Notes: a model not told the origin generated them from the sequence alone. A DNA stretch of 64,000 nucleotides from Methylomagnum ishizawai (GCA_945861705.1 CAMAVM010000007.1:38049-102048), one strand, 5' to 3'. Shown: positions 8,430 to 17,347, counted from the first letter of the stretch. A program made the numbers and translations.

Positions 8430-8477
8430 TGTTTCATATATTGTTCCAATGAAACTTAAATATGGCTCAGTGAGACG
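8430..8477. promoter_or_regulatory. putative FisR upstream activating sites, shared intergenic region
   Basis: There is a TGTTTCA half-site at 8430-8436, a near-palindrome TGTTCCAATGAAACT at 8442-8456, and a weaker one, TGGCTCAGTGAGACG, at 8463-8477. The last two are 21 bases apart, as at 4405/4426. The weaker site ends four bases before the start codon of the activator gene, so binding could also repress or tune its own synthesis. Confidence 0.65.
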
Positions 8478-8480
8478 ATT

Positions 8481-9845
8481 ATGAAACAAACAAGACAGGC
8501 GGAGACATTTTGTAGGCACCATACCGAATGGTTGGGGCAGTTCGATAACGCGACGCTGTTATCGACAATGCTTAATCTTTGTAAATCATCAGCCCTATAC
8601 ATTGTCGATAAAAATCAACAAGTGCTTTACTGGAGCTTAGGGTTGGAAATACTATCAGGCTTACGACAGGAGGACGTGGTTGGTAAAACGTGTCTGCAAG
8701 AATGCGCCATTGTTGATGCCAGTGGCGATGAAGGACGGCTTATAAGGCTATCCCAAGCGAATGGTGGCACTATCGAACTAAGAAAAATAGCCCAGGTTTT
8801 AAATGATAAGTCCGGGATATTTGCTGGCGGCATAGGCTTGCTCGCCGCACCCTCAGAATCAGCATCAACTGTTTTTTTGCCCAAAGCACCGAGTACATTA
8901 AAGCAAAACTTCCACGGCCTCTTAAGCCGTTCACCGGCTATGCAGGATGTTTTCCAGATTATCCAAAATGCCGCAGAAACAGAAGCCACCGTGCTGGTTA
9001 GGGGGGAAAGCGGTTCCGGCAAGGAACTGGTTGCCAAAGCCATCCACACATTGAGTTCGCGCCGTACGGCACCTTTTTTGGCGATCAATTGCGCGGCATT
9101 ATCCAGCAACCTGCTGGAAAGCGAATTATTCGGCCATGTGCGCGGGGCTTTCACGGGCGCGATAAAAGACCACGACGGCTTATTTCAACGCGCCAACGGC
9201 GGGACATTGTTTTTGGATGAAGTGGCAGAACTGCCATTGGAATTACAGGCCAAATTGCTCAGGGTATTACAGGAAAGGAACTATATCCCGGTAGGCGGAA
9301 ACCGTAGCATTGACGTGGATGTCAGGATTGTTGCGGCAACTCACCGCTCATTAAGGGAAGAAGTGAAAAACGGGCATTTCCGCGAAGATTTGATGTACAG
9401 GTTGCGGGTCGTCCCCATTTTCCTGCCACCGCTCAGGGAACGCAGGGAAGATATTAGCCTGCTGATTTGGCATTTCATTGACCAGCACAATGACCAACGG
9501 GTTCGTATAATCGAAAAAATCGACCCTGATGCGATGCGTGTGCTGCTTGACTACCGATGGTCTGGTAATATCAGGGAACTCCACAATGTCGTGGAATACG
9601 CCTTTGCTGTGGGGAGGGGCGCGACTTTGCGCTTATCGGAACTACCCCCCGAATTCAGGGAACCAAAATCACAAGGGTTCACGTATTCACCCCATAAGGT
9701 AGCTGCCAAATTAAATCCCGAAGATGAGGAATCCGCTATCAAACAAGCCCTGGAGCAAAGCCGTGGCAAAGCGGGCGAAGCCGCGAATCTTTTGGGCATG
9801 AGCCGGGCGACTTTTTGGCGCAAGCGGAAACATTATGGAATTTGA
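8481..9845 (+). CDS. fisR: FisR-type sigma-54-dependent transcriptional activator (PAS-AAA+-Fis HTH)
   Basis: A 454-residue activator. Residues about 25-125 are a PAS-like sensor with Cys34, Cys71 and Cys75 (the KTCLQECA stretch) plus Cys11. The AAA+ domain follows with Walker A GESGSGKE (175-182), the sigma-54 contact loop GAFTGA (222-227) and Walker B TLFLDE (242-247). A Fis-type helix-turn-helix ends the protein ([17 protein letters not shown]). There is no receiver domain. FisR proteins described in other sulfide oxidisers sense polysulfide through cysteines in the N-terminal domain and activate sqr and pdo. The gene is divergent from the DUF1264 gene, and two sigma-54 promoters with matching palindromes lie in this island. 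Confidence 0.88.
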   Translation: MKQTRQAETFCRHHTEWLGQFDNATLLSTMLNLCKSSALYIVDKNQQVLYWSLGLEILSGLRQEDVVGKTCLQECAIVDASGDEGRLIRLSQANGGTIELRKIAQVLNDKSGIFAGGIGLLAAPSESASTVFLPKAPSTLKQNFHGLLSRSPAMQDVFQIIQNAAETEATVLVRGESGSGKELVAKAIHTLSSRRTAPFLAINCAALSSNLLESELFGHVRGAFTGAIKDHDGLFQRANGGTLFLDEVAELPLELQAKLLRVLQERNYIPVGGNRSIDVDVRIVAATHRSLREEVKNGHFREDLMYRLRVVPIFLPPLRERREDISLLIWHFIDQHNDQRVRIIEKIDPDAMRVLLDYRWSGNIRELHNVVEYAFAVGRGATLRLSELPPEFREPKSQGFTYSPHKVAAKLNPEDEESAIKQALEQSRGKAGEAANLLGMSRATFWRKRKHYGI

Positions 9846-9874
9846 TTTGCTCATAGTTACCTAAAGATGTAATG

Positions 9875-11299
9875 CTATTGATTTTCGTTTAATTCACTGT
9901 TGTGCAAAGAATAAGTGAAATAAACGATTAAGCCGATAACCAGCCAAATCACAAAGCGTAGCCAGGTGAGGGCGGGTAAAAATAGCATGAGACCACCGCA
10001 AGACAACATGCCCAATACGGGAAATAATGGGCTAAATGGTGAACGAAACGGTCTGGGCAACTCCGGTTGGGTGATGCGTAAAATGATTACGCCCAGGCAG
10101 ACGAAGGCAAAAGCTGCCAATGTACCAATGTTGACTAACTCGGCGAGATCACCCAGCGGCATTAATCCTGCTATCAGCGACATAATAATGCCGCACAGCA
10201 CAATAATACGCACAGGTGTTTGGGTGGTTGGGTTGACCTTGCTGAAAAACGCTGACAGCAAACCATCACGCGACATGGCGAAGACAATACGCGTTAAGCC
10301 ATAGTACAGTACCAGCATTACAGTGGTTAATCCTGAAATCACGCCTGTAGAAATCAGGGCAGAAGCCCAATTAAAACCAATTAAGCTGAGGGCATGAGCG
10401 ACGGGCGATTCAACGTTGAGCTGGGAATAATGCACAACGCCGGTCAGCAAACCGGCAACCAGGATATAAACCACCGTGCAAAACACCAATGAGGTGATAA
10501 TACCAAAGGGCAAATCGCGTTGCGGATTTTTGGCTTCCTCAGCCGCCGTCGAAACCGCATCAAAGCCGACGTAAGCAAAAAATACCATGGAAGCCCCAGC
10601 CAACACGCCTGTCGTCTTGCCGTCGGGCAGGGTCTGAAACCAGCCGAATGGCATAAACGGCTGCCAGTTTTCTGGGTGTACGTTAAATACCGCAACACCT
10701 ATAAAAATGCTGATAGTAATCAATTTAACGCACACCATCGCATTATTGGCTTTGGCGCTTTGTTTTACACCGATGATAAGCAAGCCCATCAATATCAAGA
10801 TGATAAGGCTTGCTGGTAGATTGATGATGCCGCCCAGCTTGGGGGCTTTGGTCAAGGCTTCTGGCAAAGGTATGGCTATTGCTGATAAGGCTTTGTTCAG
10901 ATAGCTAGCCCAGCCATTTGCGACCGCAGCGACCGCTATGCCGTATTCCAGTAGTAAATCCCAACCGATAATGAAGGCGAACAGCTCGCCAAATGCCGCG
11001 TAAGTGTAGCCATAAGCACTGCCGCAACCGCCGATGGCTGCGGATAGTTCGGCATAAGATAAGGCTGCAAAGATACACGCAAACCCCGCAATGATGAACG
11101 ATAACACGACGGCAGGCCCAGCTTGGGTAGCGGCGGCAATGCCCGTCAACACGAAAATACCTGTGCCGATGATGGCACCTACGCCGAGGAAAGTCAGATC
11201 CCAGGCGGACAAGCAGCGATTAAGACTTTGCTCGGATTCATCGTAAGACTGAACTCGTTTGGTGCGAAATATTGGTAGTGCCATAGCGGTTGGTTTCAT
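9875..11299 (-). CDS. APC-family cationic amino acid permease (CAT/YfnA type)
   Basis: A 474-residue transporter with about twelve membrane segments. The first segment has the APC signature GVGAIIGTGIFVLTG (residues about 36-50), followed by AGPAVVLSFIIAG. The FFAYVGFDAVSTAAEE-KNPQRDLP motif (about 240-265) is typical of the CAT/YfnA branch, which imports basic or neutral amino acids with protons. The substrate cannot be set from sequence. It is convergent with the activator gene (30-base gap) and has no visible operon partner. The ATG at 11299 encodes MKPTAMALP; Met6 is an alternative start. Confidence 0.85.
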   Translation of the reverse strand: MKPTAMALPIFRTKRVQSYDESEQSLNRCLSAWDLTFLGVGAIIGTGIFVLTGIAAATQAGPAVVLSFIIAGFACIFAALSYAELSAAIGGCGSAYGYTYAAFGELFAFIIGWDLLLEYGIAVAAVANGWASYLNKALSAIAIPLPEALTKAPKLGGIINLPASLIILILMGLLIIGVKQSAKANNAMVCVKLITISIFIGVAVFNVHPENWQPFMPFGWFQTLPDGKTTGVLAGASMVFFAYVGFDAVSTAAEEAKNPQRDLPFGIITSLVFCTVVYILVAGLLTGVVHYSQLNVESPVAHALSLIGFNWASALISTGVISGLTTVMLVLYYGLTRIVFAMSRDGLLSAFFSKVNPTTQTPVRIIVLCGIIMSLIAGLMPLGDLAELVNIGTLAAFAFVCLGVIILRITQPELPRPFRSPFSPLFPVLGMLSCGGLMLFLPALTWLRFVIWLVIGLIVYFTYSLHNSELNENQ

Positions 11300-11534
11300 C
11301 CTATCGACTAATTGCTTGGAAAGAACGTAGATTAACTGTTATGGAGATTATAGCCTTAGGTTTTGTTGGATGGCGAAAAACAGTCCATATTTAAGTCAGC
11401 CCACTTTGGGCGACAGTATTAGGCGTGGACTTAAGCTCCAGCTAGCCTTAGAATTGACCTCAAAGGACTAGTCTGGCTTAATGAGCAACGGTTACCTGCT
11501 CGACAAAAACATCAACCCACGAGGCTTTAACATA

Positions 11535-11915
11535 ATGAATGCAATTAAAATACTGTTCCAATTAGTAATAATCAGTTTCGCATCAGCAAGCACGCTCGCT
11601 TACGCAGAAAACAACGAACAAGTAAAAGCGGCAATCGAGCAAACCGTCGCTAAATTAGAACAAGCCGTAGCCGCCGTGGATAAAGGCGAAGATGCCAAAG
11701 CCATTGTCGAAATGGTGCTAGAAGCCAAGCAATTACAAAAACCTATCTCCACATCTGATCCGAAAGTTTCAATAAAGAAAGCCCAAGGCAGCAACAAATT
11801 GGGGCAAGCACGTACCGCCCTTAACGATGGTGACCTGAAAAGTGGCGGGGAATTGGTAAAAGGCGCATTAGCTGACTATAAAGAAGTTAAAGAAAAATAT
11901 AACGCGACGCATTGA
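11535..11915 (+). CDS. small exported helical protein (SMBP-like architecture)
   Basis: The start MNAIKILFQLVI at 11535 gives a clean signal peptide with the cleavage region ASTLAYA, and GAGG lies ten bases upstream. The longer frame from 11481 would bury this signal. The mature protein is about 100 residues, highly charged and alpha-helical (EQVKAAIEQTVAKLEQAVAA, then a second amphipathic pair). It recalls small periplasmic metal-binding protein (SMBP) repeats but lacks their histidines, so a metal role is doubtful. I do not recognise it firmly. It stands alone between the permease and DUF1289 genes. Confidence 0.6.
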   Translation: MNAIKILFQLVIISFASASTLAYAENNEQVKAAIEQTVAKLEQAVAAVDKGEDAKAIVEMVLEAKQLQKPISTSDPKVSIKKAQGSNKLGQARTALNDGDLKSGGELVKGALADYKEVKEKYNATH

Positions 11916-12037
11916 TGCGGTAAATCGAAAGTGTTTGAAAGTTGATTAAATTGATTTTTATAGTATGTTTAACAGGACATAGTGTTGAATGGCTCACCAC
12001 TTTCCGAATTAATCATTGTAAAACTTGAGAATAGTTA

Positions 12038-12229
12038 ATGCCTGCAATCGAAGAAGAAGTGCCATCACCCTGCAACGATAACTGCGTTATGAACGATGAT
12101 GATATTTGCATAGGTTGTTATCGATCTTTCATTGAAGTGGTGAAATGGCCGAAAGCAGATAAGGATACGCGGCTACAGTATTTGAAAAATATAGAAGAAC
12201 GCCGAAAAAATTACGAAGCCCAAGGGTGA
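12038..12229 (+). CDS. DUF1289 family small cysteine-rich protein
   Basis: A 63-residue protein with the DUF1289 pattern SPCNDNCVM-(8)-CIGCYRSFIEV-KW. Its four cysteines are arranged as CX3C then CX2C, which could bind zinc or an iron-sulfur cluster. Members are common small cytosolic proteins in proteobacteria with no firm function. The start at 12038 has only a weak upstream ribosome site. It lies 67 bases before the end of the convergent heme oxygenase gene. Confidence 0.85.
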   Translation: MPAIEEEVPSPCNDNCVMNDDDICIGCYRSFIEVVKWPKADKDTRLQYLKNIEERRKNYEAQG

Positions 12230-12295
12230 GGGTAGTTAGCCTAACAGCCGTTATAGTTAAAGATAAGGGCTTAACCGATGACAAAACGTCAGCTG

Positions 12296-12934
12296 TTACG
12301 CCCTGTTAAACCATTGATATAAAGCCATAAAAGTATCATTTGCTGCGGCTATTACCTCAGGTATTTGGTTACTATCATCCGCAAATTGGCTGCCCATGAA
12401 AGCTTGGAAGCTTTTCCATTCAAAGCCAACATTCTCCCCATAGCACGTGTAATAATTCAATTTATCGACAATGGCATCACCAAAATGCTCCTTGAGCTGT
12501 TTGGAAATTATCCGACCACCTAAAACCGATCCTTCCAGCACATAAAACGCACCCATTTGCCGAGCAAATGAAGAGAGTTGTGGTAATTCGGCACAGCGAC
12601 GAATCTTCGCTATTTCTGCTTCAGTTTCGCCGAATGTGGCTATGTCTCTTGCTAACAAGCCAGTTTTTACTTTATGACCTAATACCAATTGGTGAGCTTC
12701 AGCAAGGTCATCAAACAGCATCGGTTCAAGCGCAGCATGAAAGCCATAAAACAAGCACAGCAATTGCTTATATTCCGGCATTGCGTAATCTGGCGAGAAC
12801 AGCCTAATAAAACTGTTAGTGCGTTCTAATTGCCTATGGGCAGTAGCGGTTTCTGCCTTAAGCAGGGACATAATCAGCGGCGGTTGTTCTCCCCTAGCTG
12901 TTTCATGGGTACGAACGCTTTGATTTAGGTTCAT
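12296..12934 (-). CDS. heme oxygenase (BphO/HmuO type)
   Basis: A 212-residue single-domain heme oxygenase, which opens heme to biliverdin, CO and iron using reductant and oxygen. The proximal His candidate is His33 in AETATAHRQLE. The distal-helix glycine motif is in FYVLEGSVLGGRIISKQL (about residues 125-142). Length and motifs match the BphO branch linked to biliverdin-using photoreceptors. The ATG at 12934 is chosen because the 45-codon extension is not homologous. Met22 is another possible start, and no strong ribosome site marks either. No phytochrome gene is adjacent. A bilin reductase gene 5 kb away gives a plausible consumer of its product. Confidence 0.88.
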   Translation of the reverse strand: MNLNQSVRTHETARGEQPPLIMSLLKAETATAHRQLERTNSFIRLFSPDYAMPEYKQLLCLFYGFHAALEPMLFDDLAEAHQLVLGHKVKTGLLARDIATFGETEAEIAKIRRCAELPQLSSFARQMGAFYVLEGSVLGGRIISKQLKEHFGDAIVDKLNYYTCYGENVGFEWKSFQAFMGSQFADDSNQIPEVIAAANDTFMALYQWFNRA

Positions 12935-13270
12935 GTTGTAATTATTGGTTGAATTTTTAGAGATTCTCTTATAAGGCTTTTTGGCAATGTGAGGGTGTGG
13001 AAGCCACATAAAATAATGAAAACACATGCAGTAATGGTTTAAGGTTAGACGATTATCCAATCTTTGCAAAAATATAAAAATAGCAGGCAGTACGATAAAA
13101 TTTTTGTTTGGTTGGTAAAATAGAAGTTATAAGTCTACCCTTCACGGGTACTGTAGCCCTATCTTGTGAATCGTAGTGATTGCCTTTTAACATAAAAGAG
13201 TTGTTTCTGTGAAAAACCAGTGTGATATTCAAAAAACACCTATTTTGCGAGATTTACGGACGGTATTCTC
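12935..13270. other. intergenic region upstream of the heme oxygenase and PAS-LuxR genes
   Basis: This is a 336-base AT-rich divergent promoter region. A TACCC-TTCAC-GGGTA inverted repeat lies near 13136-13150. A 21-codon GTG frame (13209-13274) ends inside the start of the next gene. No terminator or RNA gene is seen. Confidence 0.5.
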
Positions 13271-13274
13271 ATGA
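13209..13274 (+). other. possible 21-codon upstream ORF coupled to the PAS-LuxR gene
   Basis: A GTG-initiated frame begins MKNQCDIQKTPILRDL. Its TGA overlaps the ATG of the next gene (ATGA at 13271-13274), the usual geometry of translational coupling. AAGAG lies a few bases upstream of the GTG, while the downstream start has only a weak ribosome site. It may be chance in a short region. Confidence 0.25.
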
Positions 13275-14713
13275 ACCCAAAGACATACGAATTTAACCCC
13301 CTGCTAGAAGAAGAGTTACGGACGAGAGCCGAGGCGCAATTCGCACTCGCTGAAGCCTCAAATAAGCCGGTCTGGGTTCACGTTGCAACGGAACTCTTGA
13401 ACGAACTACATGTACAGCAAAAAGAACTGCAAATGCAATACCAGGAATTACTGCGGACGCAGGCAGCTCTTGAAGTCTCGCATAGCTATTATGTCGAACT
13501 GTACGATTTTGCCCCAGTGGGCTATCTCACGCTCAACGCAAAAGGCATGATTGCTAAAATTAATCTAACCGCTGCCAAATTGCTCGGAATGGATCGTAAG
13601 CTGCTTATCAATCGACGTTTTGAGCAGTTTGTTGCTGATGATTATAAAGCGCATTGGCAGCAATATTGTCTTCACGCAATGCAAGAAGAGGGAAATAAAT
13701 ATTGTGAACTGGCACTCCACAATAAAGGCAGCACCGCCCTATACGTCCGTCTTGATTGCATGTGTATTAACTCGGTTGATGCGGGTATCCAAATGCGCGT
13801 TATGCTCTCTGACATTACCCAAAACAAGCAAGCAGAGGAAAAACAGCGTATTGCGGCGGTAGCGTTTGAAACCCAGGATGGCATTATAGTGACCGATGCA
13901 AACAAGCTCATCTTGCAAGTGAACCAAGCATTTAGCCGCATTACGGGTTATAGCGCCGAAGCTGCAATAGGTAAGCCCCCAGCTTTGCTCAATTCTGATC
14001 TGCACGACGAAGACTTTTATCGGGCGTTGTGGGCATCGGTTGCAAACAATGGTTATTGGCAAGGTGAAATCTGGACGAAGCAAAAGAATGGCGAAGTATT
14101 CCCAATTTGGCTGACCATCACCGCCGTTACCGATGCAGAAGACTTGATTACGCATTTTGTAGGCGCATTTACCGACATCACCGCTCAGAAGCAAGCTGAG
14201 AGAATCTTGCTTGATGCTCGTGAACGCTTGGAAAATCAAGTTGTTACAAACAAAGAAGAGCTTCAAAAGGTTAAGACAGAAACGGTGGAGGTTAATTCTG
14301 CGCTTAATATTCTCCTTAAACACCGAGAAACGGATAAATCTGAAGCCCAAATTGCGCTCTCACAAGGCGTTGCAGAAACCATCTTACCGTTCCTGAAGTT
14401 ATTGAAAGCGGCGGATACTGGTCGGATTCAATCCACTCGGCTTGTCGATATTATTGAAAACAATCTCAATCAGCTAACGAAATCATTTGGGTCGGCTGAA
14501 AATAATCTCCCTTCCGTGTACCTGCAATTAACCCGCGTCGAGATTCAGGTGGCATCATTAGTTAGACAGGGACTATCCACAAAAGCAATTGCTACGACCT
14601 TAAATCTATCTTCAGAAACCATAAACAACCACAGAAAGCATATCCGCAAGAAATTAAAATTGGATGGTAAAGCCAATAACCTGCACAGCTATTTGCTGTC
14701 GTTGACTGAATAA
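13271..14713 (+). CDS. PAS-PAS-LuxR transcriptional regulator
   Basis: A 480-residue cytosolic regulator. An N-terminal helix (20-70) leads into PAS1 (about 75-190, with YVELYDFAPVGYLTLN) and PAS2 (about 195-310, with QDGIIVTDANKLILQVN, GYSAEAAIGK and GAFTDIT). A coiled coil follows (315-350), then a C-terminal LuxR helix-turn-helix (SLVRQGLSTKAIATTLNLSS, about 430-470). The PAS1 opening is a form common in methanotroph sensor proteins. No PAS ligand residue can be named. It lies between the divergent heme oxygenase gene and the V4R/kinase cluster, so a role in controlling either is plausible but unproven. Confidence 0.82.
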   Translation: MNPKTYEFNPLLEEELRTRAEAQFALAEASNKPVWVHVATELLNELHVQQKELQMQYQELLRTQAALEVSHSYYVELYDFAPVGYLTLNAKGMIAKINLTAAKLLGMDRKLLINRRFEQFVADDYKAHWQQYCLHAMQEEGNKYCELALHNKGSTALYVRLDCMCINSVDAGIQMRVMLSDITQNKQAEEKQRIAAVAFETQDGIIVTDANKLILQVNQAFSRITGYSAEAAIGKPPALLNSDLHDEDFYRALWASVANNGYWQGEIWTKQKNGEVFPIWLTITAVTDAEDLITHFVGAFTDITAQKQAERILLDARERLENQVVTNKEELQKVKTETVEVNSALNILLKHRETDKSEAQIALSQGVAETILPFLKLLKAADTGRIQSTRLVDIIENNLNQLTKSFGSAENNLPSVYLQLTRVEIQVASLVRQGLSTKAIATTLNLSSETINNHRKHIRKKLKLDGKANNLHSYLLSLTE

Positions 14714-14841
14714 GCAACACAAGGCAGTCCAACGTTTTTTTGAGTTCACCCTCCTAAGTAAGCGGTAAAAAATCATGCCGCCGCTAAAACCCAGTCTCGT
14801 CATTCTGCTTGCCTAATTTAATATATAGCCCGATAGAATTC

Positions 14842-15045
14842 ATGATGGCAGGCATGTTGCAAGGTGTATTTTCCACGATTAGTGGGCATGACTTAAGTTG
14901 CTTACAAGTGAGTTATGAAAGCACTGGCACTGAGACCAGTGAATTTCTGATTAGCGCCAAGGCTCGAATTGATTCCTTCGAACAATCCGGTTTCGCGCAA
15001 GAGTTAACTCCCGATGAAGCATTGGCAAGACTGCGCTTTACCTGA
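14842..15045 (+). CDS. V4R-like mini-protein (C-terminal part of a 4-vinyl-reductase domain)
   Basis: The ATG at 14842 gives 67 residues; a TTG at 14809 would give 78. The core MMAGMLQGVFSTISGHDLSC followed by SYESTGTETSEFLIS lines up with the C-terminal half of V4R domains (pattern AG-L-G-hF--L-G--h---E--C---G---C-F-I). V4R domains bind small hydrophobic molecules, including tetrapyrrole intermediates. Only the last third of a normal V4R protein is present: an in-frame stop lies at 14785, so this is either a remnant or a minimal domain. Its end overlaps the kinase start by 32 bases, which argues for co-translation and against random debris. No good ribosome site is visible. Confidence 0.55.
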   Translation: MMAGMLQGVFSTISGHDLSCLQVSYESTGTETSEFLISAKARIDSFEQSGFAQELTPDEALARLRFT

Positions 15046-16744
15046 TAACAATCTTTTCCCGAAAGAATATACCGTACTTGAGCTTTTAAGAGAAAGCTCG
15101 ACCAGCAGTGTTCTGATAGGTATCGATGAAAAAACAGGCTACAAGGTAATCATCAAGTGTTTTAAACAACATGCGAAAGGTGCTTATTTGCGGGAAATAG
15201 GTGCCGCTTATGACATGAAACACCATCATTTGGTGCGTTGCTTAAACACCTTTCATCGGACTGACGGTGAGTCCTGCTTGGTTTATGAGTATCTTTCCGG
15301 CGGTAGTTTGTCTGATTACCTTGCAAGCCGTGGGAATCTGAGTATTGACTTGGTTTTTCGTTGCTTGCACGATATTTCAGCGGCGCTGATTTACCTACAT
15401 GCGCTTAATCGTATCCATTGCGATATTAAGCCGGAAAATATTTTTTTGCGACCTACGTCGGATGGTCAATTTGAGTATGTTTTGGGCGATTTGGGCGCCG
15501 CCTGTTTTCTGCGTGAAGCTCAAGAAGGGCATCATGTTACCGGAACGCCAGCCTATATAGCACCTGAACGAATTCGTAGCCAGTTTTTTTTTAACAGCGA
15601 CTTATACAGCCTAGGTATTGTTGCTTTCGAGCTATGTACCGGTTACCGACCCTTTACAGGTAATGTTGAGGAAATTACCCAAGCAAATTTAGCCCAAATA
15701 CCTTCTCTTGAAGCCATCAAATATCAACCTTTACGGGATTTGATAGATCATTTATTGACAAAATCCCCCCAAAAAAGAATTGAAACCGCCAGTTTGGCTT
15801 ATGCCTATTTAAGCAAGTTGCAAAAACAATTTGTCGATGCACGTTCTGAGCAACAGTTCACTCCGTTACAACGGCTAGAGGCTAAAGTACGGCAATTAAA
15901 TTTGCCCCTGGAAGACAATGTGTTGGGGCTTAACTGTTTTCACGTGGCGGGACGGGTGTACGTAGCTCTGACCTATGCAGCGTATACGGATATAATCGAT
16001 CTACAATTTCCAAATCATGTGCTGAAAACCCTGACGAATACACATTCCATTCAGGTCACTGGCGCGGCGACACTCGTGTATGCAACGCCTACCCGTATTC
16101 AACAGCTTGATTTGAATACGATGGCTACGACGACATTGCTAGATAAAGTCAATGGACCTAAGAATTTTCATTATCATAACAATAGGTTAGTGTTTACGGA
16201 TGATTTTAATGTTTGTTATCACAACTTAAAAAATGGCACTAATTTTAGTTTTCGCTCGCCATCCTATCTTTTTGATCCAGAAATATGCCTGTTTGAAACG
16301 GAATCATTTTGTATGAGTGAAGGCTTGGCTAACGATAAGCTGGTCAAGCGCGATGGTGCGGGTGCAGTAACGTTTAATTGGGTATTGGATGGTCCTTTGT
16401 TAGCGATGACGCGATCTAATGACATTGTCCTTGGTGTTACCTTGAATGTTAAAGACCACAATAAATATTCGATCTGGCGTTTGAACGAGACCGAGGAAGC
16501 AAAAAAAACCATATTATCCGATCAAATCAAACAAATCAGTTGTATTGGTAATGCGGTATATTGGCTAACGCAAGAGACCAAGTTATATTGTTGTGGTGTA
16601 GACTTACAACAAAAATTGCTCGGAAATTTTACCCAAACAAGCACACATTTCGCGGTATCGTTTGACGGTTTATATACCGTGATGCTGGATTTAGTAACCC
16701 GAAATCAAGCGGTAATCACACAATTCAATAACGGGGAGTCATAA
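15014..16744 (+). CDS. Ser/Thr protein kinase with predicted C-terminal beta-propeller
   Basis: A 576-residue protein. Residues 18-270 are a Hanks-type kinase with the ATP-binding Lys48 (VIIKCF), catalytic loop HCDIKPEN (Asp137), metal-binding DLG (Asp159) and APE (183-185). The key catalytic residues are intact, but the usual Arg of HRD is Cys136, so it is a non-RD kinase. Residues about 290-576 show repeated four-strand blocks (for example TLVYATPTRIQQLDLNTM and NRLVFTDDFNVCYHN) suggesting a beta-propeller. No membrane segment is seen, so it is cytosolic. It overlaps the V4R-like gene and abuts the next gene, with a phosphatase two genes on. Confidence 0.85.
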   Translation: MKHWQDCALPDNNLFPKEYTVLELLRESSTSSVLIGIDEKTGYKVIIKCFKQHAKGAYLREIGAAYDMKHHHLVRCLNTFHRTDGESCLVYEYLSGGSLSDYLASRGNLSIDLVFRCLHDISAALIYLHALNRIHCDIKPENIFLRPTSDGQFEYVLGDLGAACFLREAQEGHHVTGTPAYIAPERIRSQFFFNSDLYSLGIVAFELCTGYRPFTGNVEEITQANLAQIPSLEAIKYQPLRDLIDHLLTKSPQKRIETASLAYAYLSKLQKQFVDARSEQQFTPLQRLEAKVRQLNLPLEDNVLGLNCFHVAGRVYVALTYAAYTDIIDLQFPNHVLKTLTNTHSIQVTGAATLVYATPTRIQQLDLNTMATTTLLDKVNGPKNFHYHNNRLVFTDDFNVCYHNLKNGTNFSFRSPSYLFDPEICLFETESFCMSEGLANDKLVKRDGAGAVTFNWVLDGPLLAMTRSNDIVLGVTLNVKDHNKYSIWRLNETEEAKKTILSDQIKQISCIGNAVYWLTQETKLYCCGVDLQQKLLGNFTQTSTHFAVSFDGLYTVMLDLVTRNQAVITQFNNGES

Positions 16745-17347
16745 ATGTCCACAACAAGACCCATTCATTGCCTATTTTATTCACATGTCTGGACAATTTA
16801 TCAGCTAGAAGCGTTAGGGTTGATAAAAACCGAGGATGAAATGCTTCTGGAGCTGGGATTGGGATCGCGGTTCGCCGATGTCTTTGGCAGGCACGAGAAA
16901 CGTAGAGGCTTAGTCAGATTGCTAAGACCGGGAATGAATCTGCACATGCTGGCCTATCAACCCCAGAGCTTAAATGTTCCTATCATTCTAGCCGCCAATC
17001 CACCCACAACAATGGATTCGCTGATTGCAGCATTGTCGTTAGTTGCTACCGTGGATAGTCCTATTGAGAAGGTGACGGCATTAGTTCACATCAACGACGG
17101 CGCATTATTTGCCGATGCTTACCCCTTAATGACTGATTTTTCTATCGTTTGGGATGTCGTCGATTTTCCAAATGCCGCATTGCAGACATTGACTGAAGCT
17201 TTAGTTAAACAGCAATGTTTAAGTCAGAATACCTGGAAAGGTTTTCACCTGTGCAATCATCCTGACAGACAATTACCTGAAAGTAAGACGCGTGAGTCAA
17301 TGCTACGTAATGTACTAAATGATTTTCCCGTTCTGAATCTTGCCTAA
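16745..17347 (+). CDS. unknown protein of the kinase/phosphatase/bilin reductase cluster
   Basis: A 200-residue protein with no membrane segment or signal peptide. Its ATG directly follows the kinase stop codon, with GGGGAG six bases upstream. It overlaps the phosphatase gene by eight bases, so the three are surely one operon. The sequence has alternating strands and helices (NVPIILAANPPTTMDSLIAA, KVTALVHINDGALFADAY, FSIVWDVVDFPNA), suggesting an alpha/beta fold. I do not recognise a family. By position it may be a substrate, adaptor or regulator for the kinase and phosphatase, but nothing in the sequence proves this. Confidence 0.8.
   Translation: MSTTRPIHCLFYSHVWTIYQLEALGLIKTEDEMLLELGLGSRFADVFGRHEKRRGLVRLLRPGMNLHMLAYQPQSLNVPIILAANPPTTMDSLIAALSLVATVDSPIEKVTALVHINDGALFADAYPLMTDFSIVWDVVDFPNAALQTLTEALVKQQCLSQNTWKGFHLCNHPDRQLPESKTRESMLRNVLNDFPVLNLA

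Noticed and set aside
16745..17347. Bilin-binding globin, as seen in other bilin-reductase clusters
   Set aside because: The sequence looks alpha/beta with several strands and lacks a globin-like all-helical pattern.
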